Positions 43,767 through 52,726 of a stretch of DNA of 64,000 nt are shown piece by piece. The position numbers and the translations under genes were made by a program. Under the pieces are notes generated by a model that had not been told where the DNA came from, did no database searches, and worked only from the letters and a program-made list of their open reading frames with translations. Where the stretch lies: positions 1 to 64,000 of the forward strand of contig DATGTE010000040.1 in NCBI GenBank assembly GCA_035301985.1. Reading direction: 5' to 3'. Position 1 is the first letter of the stretch; each line of letters opens with the position of its first letter. The DNA is from DASUXY01 sp035301985. Lineage in GTDB: Bacteria; Bacillota; Bacilli; Bacillales; Amphibacillaceae.

Positions 43767-44210
43767 TTATTCGATTTCAATGTGACCTTTTACGGTGTCT
43801 TTTGTATCCTCTTTCGGAATTTTAATACGCAACACACCTCGGCGTAGTTTAGCCTTAATGTTATCTTCATCAATATCATCGACGTAAAAACGTCTTATAA
43901 ACTCTCCATAGCGACGCTCCTGACGAATGATTTTATCATCTTCGTCCGTTGTTTCTTCTTCTTCATCTCTTTTTGCTCGGATGGTTAAGTAATCGTCATC
44001 GACTTGAATGGAAATATCTTCTTTATCAAATCCTGGGAGTTCTGCTTCGATGTAATACGCCTTTTTCGTTTCTTTTACATCTGTACGAAAGGAGTTGAAG
44101 CGTCCACTGAGTGGGGTAACTTCATCTTGATTAAACACTTCATTGAAGGACTCTACCATGCGTTCGAAAAAATCTTCATTTTTCTTTTTAAACGGTTTTA
44201 AATCAAACAT
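43767..44210 (-). CDS. Hsp20/alpha-crystallin small heat shock protein
   Basis: A 147-residue holdase. The alpha-crystallin domain spans about residues 45-140: RTDVKETKKAYYIEAELPGFDKEDISIQVDDDYLTIRAKRDEE, RYGEFIRRFYVDDIDEDNIKAKLRRGVLRIKIPK with the conserved GVL motif, and a C-terminal extension of HIEIE. It binds unfolding proteins without ATP. The start follows TAGGAGGCTAATC. No HrcA CIRCE element was seen before it, so control is probably by a different route. Confidence 0.88.
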   Translation of the reverse strand: MFDLKPFKKKNEDFFERMVESFNEVFNQDEVTPLSGRFNSFRTDVKETKKAYYIEAELPGFDKEDISIQVDDDYLTIRAKRDEEEETTDEDDKIIRQERRYGEFIRRFYVDDIDEDNIKAKLRRGVLRIKIPKEDTKDTVKGHIEIE

Positions 44211-44501
44211 TTGATTAGCCTCCTATGTGTTTATTTACACTTATATTATACAATAGTTTGTCTCATAAATTGGATATAATAACCTTTATTCAAAAAACGT
44301 TCAGAAATTTATAGTGGAATAATATCGTGTAAGTGCTTATGTATAGCAAGGAGTATGCACTTGGTAAAACGTGAATGTTAGATTTATTAAAAAGAATAAT
44401 GCAGATCCATGTTTGAAAGACGCAACGGATCGAGTTAATGAAACTTTATGATCGGTTAGACTTCTTGAAATCACAGAGAAATCCTCAATAAATATCGTTA
44501 A

Positions 44502-44639
44502 TCCAATGCAGTATGTGCTGATGTGGAATCGATTGTTGCTGCACTTTTGCAATGTCCTATCGAGGGACATAAGTGGACTTTTCTAGAAATTGATAACGAA
44601 GCAGGTGATATGGATGAGCTGAAATGCTCCTACAAGTAG
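44502..44639 (+). pseudogene. Possible remnant of an NAD(P)-binding SDR-like gene
   Basis: A 45-codon stretch ending in TAG reads ADVESIVAALLQCPIEGHKWTFLEIDN, which recalls the C-terminal part of short NAD(P)H-binding proteins, but no start, binding site or upstream domain is present in the same frame. The resemblance is loose. The rest of 44211-44678 shows no gene. Confidence 0.25.
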
Positions 44640-44678
44640 TCTACGATTACAACAGAATGCATATTTTTAAAAAATTAT

Positions 44679-44735
44679 TTGACAATAAGGATAAGGCACT
44701 TTATAATTAAAGTGATACTGATAATCGTTATCAAT
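44679..44735 (+). promoter_or_regulatory. Consensus promoter with Fur box
   Basis: TTGACA (44679-44684), 17-bp spacer, TATAAT (44702-44707): an exact sigma-A consensus. TGATAATCGTTATCA (44719-44733), a 7-1-7 type Fur inverted repeat, lies just after the start point, so iron would repress the next gene strongly. Confidence 0.75.
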
Positions 44736-44832
44736 TGCATATTCTAATGAATAGAGGGTACATATTCAATTGATATGATGATATTCAGCATATGAGTCAT
44801 GACGAACCTAACCTATAAAGGTGGCGACGAAG

Positions 44833-45147
44833 ATGAAGAAAATATTGGTGATGATTTTCGTTTTATTCATTGGAAGCGTTGTCGTTGTTCCCCACGTGTT
44901 TGCACAGACAGGGTTCAATGAAGTGAATGATCAGGAAATAGCGTTTAAAGATAGCAATCATTTGGACGGAGTTGAATTCGCGGCACAAGAAATGGTTACA
45001 CACAATAGCGTGCGGCCCGTGAATGAAAGTCGGGCAGCTACTTCCTCGGCTGGGGATAAGGTGTTGATGTCCGGAATGGTTTTATTAATGGCTTTGTCAT
45101 TAATCGTTGTGTATGCGGTAGAGCGAAAAAAAATACGTATGAAATGA
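44833..45147 (+). CDS. Small secreted, membrane-anchored protein under Fur control
   Basis: A 104-residue protein with no family that I recognise. Residues 1-25 are a signal peptide ending VFA-QT; the middle (26-78) is polar, with EVNDQEIAFKDSNHLDGVEFAAQEMVTHNS; residues about 80-98 are a second hydrophobic helix (VLMSGMVLLMALSLIVVYAV) followed by a basic tail ERKKIRMK. So the mature part would lie outside with a C-terminal membrane anchor. There is no LPxTG sorting motif. The ATG at 44833 has AAAGGTGG at 8 nt; the open frame starts at a GTG, 44821. Fur box and consensus promoter indicate iron-regulated expression. Confidence 0.7.
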   Translation: MKKILVMIFVLFIGSVVVVPHVFAQTGFNEVNDQEIAFKDSNHLDGVEFAAQEMVTHNSVRPVNESRAATSSAGDKVLMSGMVLLMALSLIVVYAVERKKIRMK

Positions 45148-45257
45148 AATCATAACTACGTGTTCATTTATGTAGATAAAAGAATAAAACACAATCAATG
45201 ATGCTATGCTACGATTGGAAAGTACTGAATGCCCGACTATAGATGTTTTCAATTAAA

Positions 45258-45307
45258 AGTATATGAGACTTCCGAATGTGAATAAGGGGTCTCATATACT
45301 TTTTTTC
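45258..45307 (+). terminator. Terminator after the Fur-controlled gene
   Basis: GTATATGAGAC pairs with GTCTCATATAC, followed by seven T. Confidence 0.85.
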
Positions 45308-45327
45308 TGAAAAATATTCAATCAAAC

Positions 45328-45400
45328 ATTCAAATGGACATTTGATTGACATTCAATTTTCCCTACGTTATATTGTAGTTAATCAAATGGTTATTTGAAT
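45328..45400 (+). promoter_or_regulatory. cadC-cadA promoter and two CadC operators
   Basis: TTGACA (45346-45351), 17-bp spacer, TATATT (45369-45374). ATTCAAATGGACATTTGATT (45328-45347) and the reverse complement of the second site (45381-45400) share identical arms ATTCAAAT and ATTTGATT around 4 variable bases. One overlaps the -35, the other lies just downstream of the start, as for ArsR/CadC-type repression. Confidence 0.75.
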
Positions 45401-45412
45401 GAGGTGACTTGC

Positions 45413-45787
45413 TTGGATGATAAAAAACAAATAAACAATACAGTTGAGACATGTGACACGTTTCAATATGATGAAGAAATCGTTAATCGCATACAACCAA
45501 AGATGGAACAAGTTGACGGAGTTGAAGCGATTTTTAAAGCGTTATCAGACCCGACACGCTTAAAAATAGCTTACGCCTTAACACTTGCCCAAGAATTGTG
45601 CGTCTGTGATGTCGCAACGATTATCGGTTCGAGCACAGCGACAGCATCGCATCATTTACGGCTGTTACGCACGATGAAGTTGGCAAAAAGTCGTCGAAAA
45701 GGAAAACTCGTTTTTTATTCATTAGATGATGATCACGTTCGCCAACTCGTCTATATCGCAATGGTTCATGCGAAGGAGGATGATTAG
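45413..45787 (+). CDS. cadC: ArsR-family metal-responsive repressor
   Basis: A winged-helix repressor of about 124 residues. The N-terminal VETCDTFQYDEEIVNRIQ carries a metal-ligand cysteine and the ELCVCDVATIIG segment two more; the recognition helix is STATASHHLRLLRTMKLAKSRRKGKLVFYSL. The pattern fits CadC/CzrA-type sensors for Cd/Pb/Zn, releasing DNA on metal binding. The first in-frame start is TTG at 45395, but TTG 45413 with GAGGTGA at 5 nt is preferred. The stop abuts the ATPase gene. Confidence 0.87.
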   Translation: MDDKKQINNTVETCDTFQYDEEIVNRIQPKMEQVDGVEAIFKALSDPTRLKIAYALTLAQELCVCDVATIIGSSTATASHHLRLLRTMKLAKSRRKGKLVFYSLDDDHVRQLVYIAMVHAKEDD

Positions 45788-47902
45788 ATGGAAAAAGAGA
45801 AGCACGTTTATCGGTTGCAAGGATTAACATGTACGGATTGTGCAGCTAAATTTGAAAAAAATATCCGCGACATTGACTCTGTAGATGATGTCGTCCTTAA
45901 TTTTGGTGCATCAAAAGTGACGATTCAAGGAGAGGCAACCATTGAACAACTGGAACAGGCGGGAGCCTTTGATGGCATCCAAGTGTATCCAGAAGGACAA
46001 CGCGAGCCGGTTTCTAAGGAGCCGTTTTGGAAAAAGAAAGAAAACATAACGACGATGATATCGGTTTTATTGATTGTCATCGGCTACGTTTTTTATTTCC
46101 AAATCGGCGAAAAACATTTGCTGACAATTAGTACATTTGCATTATCCATTGTAGTTGGTGGGTATGATTTATTTAAAGTTGGCTTTAAAAATTTAGCGAA
46201 ACTTGAATTTGATATGAAAACGTTAATGACGATTGCTGTCATCGGAGCGGCAATCATCGGAGAATGGGCTGAAGGTGCGGTCGTTGTCTTTTTATTTGCT
46301 TTAAGTGAAGCGTTGGAAGGGTATTCAATTGATAAAGCACGAGATTCGATTCGGACGTTAGTTGACATTGCCCCGAATACGGCAAATATTAAACGCGGCG
46401 ACGATGTAATTGAAGTCCCTGTCGAAGATATTCAAATTGGTGATGTCATGCTCATTAAACCCGGTCAAAAAATTGCTATGGATGGTGAGGTCATTCAAGG
46501 TGAGTCGTCAATTAATCAAGCGGCGATTACGGGTGAATCCATTCCCGTGCATAAAACGACGGGTGCTGAGGTGTTTGCTGGAACGATGAACGAGGATGGT
46601 TCATTAGAAGTTCGCGTAACGAAGCGTGTGGAAGATACAACGTTAGCGAAAATTATCCATCTTGTCGAAGAAGCACAAGCGGAAAAAGCGCCATCACAAA
46701 AGTTTGTCGATCGTTTTGCGAAATATTATACACCAATTATTATGATATTAGCGTTGTTAATAGCTATTGTTCCGCCATTATTGTTTGGTGCAAGTTGGTC
46801 CACTTGGATTTATAGTGGTTTGGCCGTTCTTGTTGTCGGTTGTCCATGTGCCCTCGTTATTTCCACACCAGTTGCTATCGTTACGGCGATTGGTAATGCA
46901 GCTCGACACGGGGTTTTGATTAAAGGTGGTATTCACCTAGAAGAAGCTGGTCGGCTGAAGGCGATTGCCTTTGATAAAACAGGGACATTGACAGAAGGAC
47001 GACCTAAAGTGACAGATATCATTAGCCTAGCAAATAAGGATAAAAATGAAATTTTAGGAATAACCGCTGCAATTGAAACTTTTTCAGAACATCCTCTGGC
47101 AACAGCGATTATTCATAAAGGAAAAGAAGTAGGTGTTCAGCGTTACGAGGCAGATCAGTTTCAAGCGCTAACCGGTAAAGGTGTGAAGGCACGAATCGGC
47201 GATACCATCTATTATGTTGGCAGTCCAACGATGTTTCGTGAAATGTTTAGCATTCCTACAGAAGTTGAACAACAAATTCGCACGTTACAAACGGATGGTA
47301 AGACGGTGATGTTACTAGGTACAGAACATGAAATCATGGGAATCATAGCAGTGGCTGACCAAGTTCGTAGGAGCAGTTTATCCGTCATTCAACGGTTGAA
47401 AAATCTCGATATGGAGAAAATTGTTATGTTGACAGGGGATAATCAGACGACAGCTACAGCCATAGGCAATAAGCTAGGGTTAACAGATGCGAAAGCAGAA
47501 TTAATGCCCGAAGATAAACTTCGTACGATCCAGGATATTCAAGCAAAGTATGGTAAAGTAGCGATGGTTGGTGATGGTGTAAATGATGCCCCTGCATTAG
47601 CTACTTCAACAGTAGGGATTGCAATGGGCGGTGCTGGAACGGATACAGCTTTAGAAACAGCAGATATCGCTTTAATGGCAGATGATTTAGATCAGCTTCC
47701 GTATACGGTTTCCTTGAGTCGAAAAGCCTTGAACATCATTAAACAAAATATTGCGTTTTCACTTGCGGTGAAACTCATCGCTTTACTATTAGTCATTCCA
47801 GGTTGGTTAACGCTTTGGATCGCTATTTTTGCTGATGTTGGGGCTACGTTAATCGTTGTTCTTAACTCAATGCGTTTGATGAACGTTGAAAATCCTTCAT
47901 AA
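45788..47902 (+). CDS. cadA: Cd/Zn-exporting P1B-type ATPase
   Basis: A 704-residue heavy-metal P-type ATPase. An N-terminal HMA domain with the metal motif TCTDCAAK is at about residue 15; the actuator GEWAEGAVVVFLF and TGESIPV follow, the metal-site CPCALVIST is in helix 6, the phosphorylation DKTGTLTEG near residue 395, then TGDNQTTA and GDGVNDAPAL. The final helix reads IFADVGATLIVVLNS with the aspartate typical of the Zn/Cd group. It pumps cadmium and zinc out of the cytosol. It starts directly after cadC, under the same operators. Confidence 0.92.
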   Translation: MEKEKHVYRLQGLTCTDCAAKFEKNIRDIDSVDDVVLNFGASKVTIQGEATIEQLEQAGAFDGIQVYPEGQREPVSKEPFWKKKENITTMISVLLIVIGYVFYFQIGEKHLLTISTFALSIVVGGYDLFKVGFKNLAKLEFDMKTLMTIAVIGAAIIGEWAEGAVVVFLFALSEALEGYSIDKARDSIRTLVDIAPNTANIKRGDDVIEVPVEDIQIGDVMLIKPGQKIAMDGEVIQGESSINQAAITGESIPVHKTTGAEVFAGTMNEDGSLEVRVTKRVEDTTLAKIIHLVEEAQAEKAPSQKFVDRFAKYYTPIIMILALLIAIVPPLLFGASWSTWIYSGLAVLVVGCPCALVISTPVAIVTAIGNAARHGVLIKGGIHLEEAGRLKAIAFDKTGTLTEGRPKVTDIISLANKDKNEILGITAAIETFSEHPLATAIIHKGKEVGVQRYEADQFQALTGKGVKARIGDTIYYVGSPTMFREMFSIPTEVEQQIRTLQTDGKTVMLLGTEHEIMGIIAVADQVRRSSLSVIQRLKNLDMEKIVMLTGDNQTTATAIGNKLGLTDAKAELMPEDKLRTIQDIQAKYGKVAMVGDGVNDAPALATSTVGIAMGGAGTDTALETADIALMADDLDQLPYTVSLSRKALNIIKQNIAFSLAVKLIALLLVIPGWLTLWIAIFADVGATLIVVLNSMRLMNVENPS

Positions 47903-48194
47903 TATATGATAACGACCTGTGATGTCTCTCGAAAAGGCTTCCACATTGTTAACGATTTTACGTATTAAAGTCTTAAGAAAATGTATGTTATGAGGTTCAT
48001 GATCTACTTAAAAGTAATCTTTTTAATAAATTTTCATTTATCCCTTGCTTTTTGATTGGTAAAGAGTTAAGGTTAAGTAGCAAAAGGAAATTGAAGGTTG
48101 AATAGTTTTTTACGATCTCTTTATCAAAGTGAGTGTAAAAGTATTCATGATTCAATTACTTTGCACGATATATTTGGATAAGGAGGTCATTATA

Positions 48195-48395
48195 TTGACT
48201 GGTAAAGTTAAATGGTTTAACGCTGAAAAAGGTTTCGGTTTCATCGAACGTGAAGATGGCGATGATGTATTCGTACATTTCTCAGCCATTCAGTCGGACG
48301 GTTTCAAAACGCTTGAAGAAGGCGAAGAAGTTGACTTTGAAATCGTTGAAGGCGACCGTGGACCACAAGCGGCAAACGTTATTCGTCAACAATAA
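48195..48395 (+). CDS. Cold shock protein, CspA family
   Basis: A 66-residue OB-fold RNA chaperone: TGKVKWFNAEKGFGFIE (RNP1 KGFGFI), DVFVHFSAI (RNP2), and the closing DRGPQAANVI. It binds single-stranded RNA and DNA. The start is a TTG at 48195 behind AAGGAGG; the longer open frame from 48129 lacks a ribosome site. The untranslated leader, whose length I cannot fix, could take part in cold induction. Terminator follows. Confidence 0.92.
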   Translation: MTGKVKWFNAEKGFGFIEREDGDDVFVHFSAIQSDGFKTLEEGEEVDFEIVEGDRGPQAANVIRQQ

Positions 48396-48407
48396 ATAAA
48401 GATGAAC

Positions 48408-48443
48408 AAAGGCTCGTTCCCGATTTGGGGATGAGCCTTTTTA
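48408..48443 (+). terminator. Terminator after the cold shock gene
   Basis: AAAGGCTC pairs with GAGCCTTT (inner CCC/GGG extended), followed by T residues. Confidence 0.75.
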
Positions 48444-48550
48444 AATGCGTAAAAGGACTAGGATTCCTATTTTTTAAAAAAAGGATTGTCCCCTTATTTG
48501 TCGAATATTCTATTTAGTATAAATGAATTCCTTTTGAGGCGGTGTAGATA

Positions 48551-49231
48551 TTGACAGCTTTTAATTGGCAGAAACAGTCAGAGCAGACATGGGACGAAGG
48601 GGCTGCAAATTGGAGTGAACGAAGCGCCAATATGTGGAACCATGGAAGCCGGAAAAAAATCATTCCTTTTATCGAACAACACCTTGCTCAAGGAGCGAAT
48701 ATGCTCGATGTTGGTTGCGGGGATGGCTATGGAACATACCGGTTGTCGAAGTCTGGTTATCAGGTGACAGGTGTCGATTTATCAGGTGAGATGATTGCAC
48801 GTGCTAAAGAGAGACTGCGTGGTGAGCCGATTTCATTGATCCAAGGAAATGTGTTACAATTACCTTTTGAAAATAATCATTTTGACGGGGTTATGGCCAT
48901 CAATGTATTAGAGTGGACAGAAGTCCCTGCGCAAGCGCTCATCGAGCTTCATCGCATTTTAAAAAAAGATGGTTTGATGTTTGTTGGCATTTTAGGACCG
49001 ACAGCAGGGCCTCGAGCCAATAGCTACCGGAGGGTGTACGGTGAAGAAGTGGTTTGTAATACGATGATGCCATGGGAATTTCAGCAGCTCGCGTTAGAAC
49101 ATGGTCTGGAATATGTGGAAGGCTTCGGTGTCCATAAGCGAGGTGTACAGATAGACGGACAACAGTTACCATTGGAATTAAAACAAGCGTTATCGTTTAT
49201 GTGGGTATTTATGTTACGAAAATTGAAATAG
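48551..49231 (+). CDS. Class I SAM-dependent methyltransferase
   Basis: A 226-residue methyltransferase. Motif I is MLDVGCGDGYGTYRLSKSGYQVTGVDLS at about residue 50, motif II/III are in LQLPFENNHFDGVMAINVLEW and IELHRILKKDGLMFVGI. The C-terminal part resembles Bacillus enzymes of the YxbB/YodH group. The substrate is not clear. TTG 48551 is the start chosen, with GAGGCGG upstream. It adjoins a short hypothetical gene and is possibly co-transcribed. Confidence 0.83.
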   Translation: MTAFNWQKQSEQTWDEGAANWSERSANMWNHGSRKKIIPFIEQHLAQGANMLDVGCGDGYGTYRLSKSGYQVTGVDLSGEMIARAKERLRGEPISLIQGNVLQLPFENNHFDGVMAINVLEWTEVPAQALIELHRILKKDGLMFVGILGPTAGPRANSYRRVYGEEVVCNTMMPWEFQQLALEHGLEYVEGFGVHKRGVQIDGQQLPLELKQALSFMWVFMLRKLK

Positions 49232-49240
49232 GTGATAGCA

Positions 49241-49537
49241 GTGAACAACAATGAACGATCGAAACACGTTATTAACAATTATGAACAAGATGAGAAAATG
49301 ATGATTTTAATCTATGCGCAGTGGTGTGTAAACAATGACTTGAATCCAATGGAATTGTATGAAAAGGCTTATCCAAGTCAACAGAAAAATGATGCTTTAC
49401 AACAAGCCATGGAATTAACCGTTCCCAAAACAGAGTCAGAAGAAATAGCAAATCATACTGTGCTACAAGCCCTACAACTGTTTGGGAACAATGATTTAGC
49501 ATTTGTTGTGCAGCAAGCTACTGATCAGAAAACATAA
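49241..49537 (+). CDS. Hypothetical small protein
   Basis: A protein of about 98 residues with no signal or membrane helix; charged and helical, with the compact motif YEQDEKMMILIYAQWCVNNDLNPMELYEKAYP near the start. I do not recognise a family. The GTG at 49241 follows AGGTGAT and is preferred over the in-frame GTG at 49232. It lies 9 nt after the methyltransferase and probably shares its transcript. Confidence 0.55.
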   Translation: MNNNERSKHVINNYEQDEKMMILIYAQWCVNNDLNPMELYEKAYPSQQKNDALQQAMELTVPKTESEEIANHTVLQALQLFGNNDLAFVVQQATDQKT

Positions 49538-49585
49538 TTTTCGTCAAGATGTATCATGGCACCGGTCCTATAGAGATAAGCAGTT

Positions 49586-50473
49586 TTAATGAATATTTTC
49601 CATTTCATTCGCTAACACTTGAATTAATGCTTGTGTCCCCCAATCATTGCCTCCTAATTCAGCGAGCTCTTGGTAAAGGGACAAAGCTAGTTCTAATCCT
49701 GGCGTCTTTAAACCCATTTCTTGTGCAGATTCAATAGCGATGTTCATATCTTTTATAAAGTGTTTAACATAAAATCCTGGATCAAAGTCTCCTTTAATCA
49801 TACGTGGTGCGAGATTGGTTAACGACCAACTTCCAGCGGCCCCAGTTGTAATACTGTCAAGTACACGAATAGGGTCGAGCCCCGCCTGTTTTGCGTAAAT
49901 GACCGCTTCAGAGACGCCAATCATATTCGAAGCGATCGTTATTTGATTACTCATTTTTGTATGCTGACCTGCACCGGCAGGACCTTGTAAAATGATATTT
50001 TCACCGAGCGTGTTGAACAGAGGAAGGAGGGTATCAAATACGTGTTGTTCACCGCCGACCATAATGGATAGCGTTCCATTTTTTGCACCGATATCTCCCC
50101 CGGAAACGGGAGCATCCAAGGCATATAAATGGTTTCGTGTTGCCTCATTAAAGATTTCTTTTGCTAAAGACGGTTTTGAAGTCGTCATATCAATAACATA
50201 CGTACCTTCACGAGCATTTTCCAAAATTCCATGAGGTCCAAAATAAACGTCTTCTACATCTCGAGGATCGCCAACCATTGTGATGATGATGTCAGTTACC
50301 CGCGCAAGATTGGCTACTGATTTTTCCCAAATGGCTCCATCTTCTACTAATGACACTGCTTTTGTTTCTGTTCGTGTAAATACATGGACTGTATATCCTG
50401 CTTGTTGTAAGTTTTTCACCATACTTTTTCCCATAACACCTGTTCCAATAAAGCCAATCGACTTGTTTTGCAT
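49586..50473 (-). CDS. ykwC: 3-hydroxyisobutyrate-dehydrogenase-family oxidoreductase (YkwC-like)
   Basis: A 295-residue beta-hydroxyacid dehydrogenase. NAD(P) loop GFIGTGVMGKSMV at residues about 7-19, the signature DAPVSGGDIGAKNGTLSIMVGG, and the catalytic lysine in GAGQHTKMSNQ. It oxidises a hydroxyacid; the actual substrate of YkwC is unknown. The open frame extends to 50503 but the ATG at 50473 has a GGGGGA site at 9 nt. Monocistronic, convergent with the methyltransferase pair. Confidence 0.85.
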   Translation of the reverse strand: MQNKSIGFIGTGVMGKSMVKNLQQAGYTVHVFTRTETKAVSLVEDGAIWEKSVANLARVTDIIITMVGDPRDVEDVYFGPHGILENAREGTYVIDMTTSKPSLAKEIFNEATRNHLYALDAPVSGGDIGAKNGTLSIMVGGEQHVFDTLLPLFNTLGENIILQGPAGAGQHTKMSNQITIASNMIGVSEAVIYAKQAGLDPIRVLDSITTGAAGSWSLTNLAPRMIKGDFDPGFYVKHFIKDMNIAIESAQEMGLKTPGLELALSLYQELAELGGNDWGTQALIQVLANEMENIH

Positions 50474-50748
50474 ATGTAAAATCCCCCTTTTGAATGGTAA
50501 CAATGGATGAAAATCGCTTCTATTATTTTCTATAGCTTCTATGCGTTATATTCGACATTCCTCTGAAAAGTCCTCCAATCAACAATATTCTAAAATCAAT
50601 CTTCGCCGTCATTCTGATTTAGCATGGGGTCGTTTTCCATACGTTGGTAGAAACAAACAGGAATCATCCCCACACTTTTACACATAGTATACATAAGTTC
50701 ATAGTACTGTTTTTATAAAAAGAGCATGTGGGGAGGCTAGTTCGCATT

Positions 50749-51429
50749 ATGATTTCCAAATCACAATTACAGGAGCTTAAAGACATATTGACAGAGAGAC
50801 AGTCCCAATTGATTCATCAGGCTCGTGATCATTTTGGTACATCGGTTGAATTTGCGCAAGAGTCATTAGGGGAATTGTCTAATTATGACAATCATCCAGC
50901 AGACACAGGAACAGAGCTATTCGAGCGAGGAAAAGACATCGCTCTTCACCAACATCGAGAAAAGGAACTCGAAGATATCAATGAAGCTCTACATGCTATT
51001 GAAGAGGGAACGTATGGAATTTGTGCAGTTTGTGGGGCTGATATTCCTCATGAGCGTTTAGTAGCTCATCCAACGACAAGTCATTGTATAGAACATGCGA
51101 ATGAAGAAGGATTTGAAAGTGCTCGTCCCGTCGAGGAACAAGTTCTGAATCCGAATTTGAACCCTGATGAGGAAACTGCTGATGATGAAGATCAAACCAT
51201 TTATGATCGTGAAGATGCTTGGCAAGATGTCAGTCGGTATGGCACGAGTGAAACACCGTCTGATTTTTACGGTGATCGGGACCATTCCAATGAAATGTAT
51301 CCGAATAGTGATGAAAGCAGAGGTCATCCGGAAAATGTGGAAAATATTTTATCTGCCAATCGGAAAGGAAAATTCACTGGTGTATCGTCACATCATCAAA
51401 TTTATGAAGATGAACAGGAAGATGATTGA
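50749..51429 (+). CDS. yteA: YteA-family DksA-like zinc-finger protein
   Basis: A protein of about 226 residues with an N-terminal coiled region and a DksA/TraR-type zinc finger at about residues 88-115: CAVCGADIPHERLVAHPTTSHCIEHANEEG, with one of the four usual cysteines replaced by histidine. The following region is acidic and Asp/Glu-rich. YteA in B. subtilis is a sporulation-associated protein of unknown role. The GTG at 50728 overlaps the GGGGAGG site, so the ATG at 50749 is used. Terminator follows. Confidence 0.83.
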   Translation: MISKSQLQELKDILTERQSQLIHQARDHFGTSVEFAQESLGELSNYDNHPADTGTELFERGKDIALHQHREKELEDINEALHAIEEGTYGICAVCGADIPHERLVAHPTTSHCIEHANEEGFESARPVEEQVLNPNLNPDEETADDEDQTIYDREDAWQDVSRYGTSETPSDFYGDRDHSNEMYPNSDESRGHPENVENILSANRKGKFTGVSSHHQIYEDEQEDD

Positions 51430-51473
51430 GGAATGGTCACAATGACTAATCACTATAACATAACCATAATACA

Positions 51474-51510
51474 AAAGGAAACCGGTCTCGTAGCCGATTT
51501 CCTTTTTCTT
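51474..51510. terminator. Terminator between yteA and the zinc-ribbon gene
   Basis: AAAGGAAACCGG pairs with CCGATTTCCTTT, with one mismatch, then a T run. Confidence 0.7.
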
Positions 51511-51523
51511 TGTCAACATCGTT

Positions 51524-52420
51524 TTAAAAGTCAAAGTCAAAATCTAAATCACTGAATATATGCCCTGACATCATATTTAAAACCGATTCGCCGAGCAGCC
51601 CAAATATAAGAAGACCTACAATATATATGCCGATTAGAACATATACGCGATCAAAACCATTTTCGTGTCTTTCAAATAAAATAAATGTCGGTATAGCGAA
51701 AATGACACCTAACATACTAATTAAAATAAATAAAGCCGCTGCAGAGGGAAATTTTATGAGTTCGAATATGATTCCAGCAATATAAACGAGTAAAAATGGA
51801 ACAGTATATGCGCTGTACTTCGTGAAAACTGTAGCATAACTGCCTTCACCCGATGTCATTTTTACACCGAAAAACGATACTGTTGCCATCGCAGCAAATA
51901 AGACTAAAAACTGAAGAGCAGGGATGAGAAAATGATCAACAAAAGTTAGTTCGTATAGAAACGGATCAAGTGATCGCAACATCAAATATGTGCCTAGGGC
52001 GATGATGAGCGAAAAAATGACGAGCGTAACAATTCCCGAAGGCGTTTGCTTTGCACTTACATTTCGAGCATGACTCGGTCTCTTTAAGATCGGCAGGAAA
52101 AAGTCCCCAAAACGGGCACTAAATGTTTTTATACGTTCAACCGTCTCATTTGGCTTTACTTGAGGTGGAGATTGACTGGACTGTTGTTGATTCGGTGAAC
52201 TAGGAGGCTGGACAGGTGCTGTCTCAGCTGGGCTCGGTTCGCTTGAAGCGGAGTCTGAATCCGTTTGTTCTTGTTTACGATTATCGATTGGCTCGGATTG
52301 AATGATTCCATCATCGGTTGCATCTTGTGTAGTAGCTGCTTCTTCTTGATTTAGTTTTGCTCCACATTTTGTGCAAAACTTTCCTTCTTCTGTTTGTTGA
52401 CCACAGTTTTGACAAAGCAT
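51524..52420 (-). CDS. Zinc-ribbon membrane protein
   Basis: A 298-residue protein. A zinc ribbon (MLCQNCGQQTEEGKFCTKCGAK, two CxxC pairs) occupies residues 1-22. A long polar Gln/Pro/Ser linker follows to about 90, then five membrane helices arranged as in Yip1-type proteins (from about 130), with a last acidic FDFDF tail. It resembles many Bacillus zinc-ribbon membrane proteins (YvbJ type) without known function. The membrane portion looks similar in layout to the protein at 881-1516. Start behind AAGGAAGTGAG. Confidence 0.7.
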   Translation of the reverse strand: MLCQNCGQQTEEGKFCTKCGAKLNQEEAATTQDATDDGIIQSEPIDNRKQEQTDSDSASSEPSPAETAPVQPPSSPNQQQSSQSPPQVKPNETVERIKTFSARFGDFFLPILKRPSHARNVSAKQTPSGIVTLVIFSLIIALGTYLMLRSLDPFLYELTFVDHFLIPALQFLVLFAAMATVSFFGVKMTSGEGSYATVFTKYSAYTVPFLLVYIAGIIFELIKFPSAAALFILISMLGVIFAIPTFILFERHENGFDRVYVLIGIYIVGLLIFGLLGESVLNMMSGHIFSDLDFDFDF

Positions 52421-52612
52421 AATCTCACTTCCTTATGATATGATATGATTTGTTTTTATTAAATTTCAAAAAACTCCATGATAAAAAAGTATTCGACAAA
52501 CATTTTGAAAATCCTTGTAGAATAATAGGAATGAATAAAAAGTCCTATATGCGTATGAAGAGTTTTACTGAAAACAAACCATTTTGATTCCAATATATGA
52601 AGGGAATAGAAA

Positions 52613-52642
52613 AAAAGAAGGGAATGTTACCTCCCTTCTTTT
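52613..52642 (-). terminator. Terminator of htrB
   Basis: AAGAAGGGA (52615-52623) pairs with TCCCTTCTT (52632-52640); the minus strand continues into a T run. It ends the minus-strand htrB transcript. Confidence 0.75.
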
Positions 52643-52726
52643 TAGAATAGCTGAAACAGGACGACTAGAAACTTGTTGTTATGCTGCGACGGGTATGTTC
52701 GCTTTGGAAGGATTGGATCAATAGAT

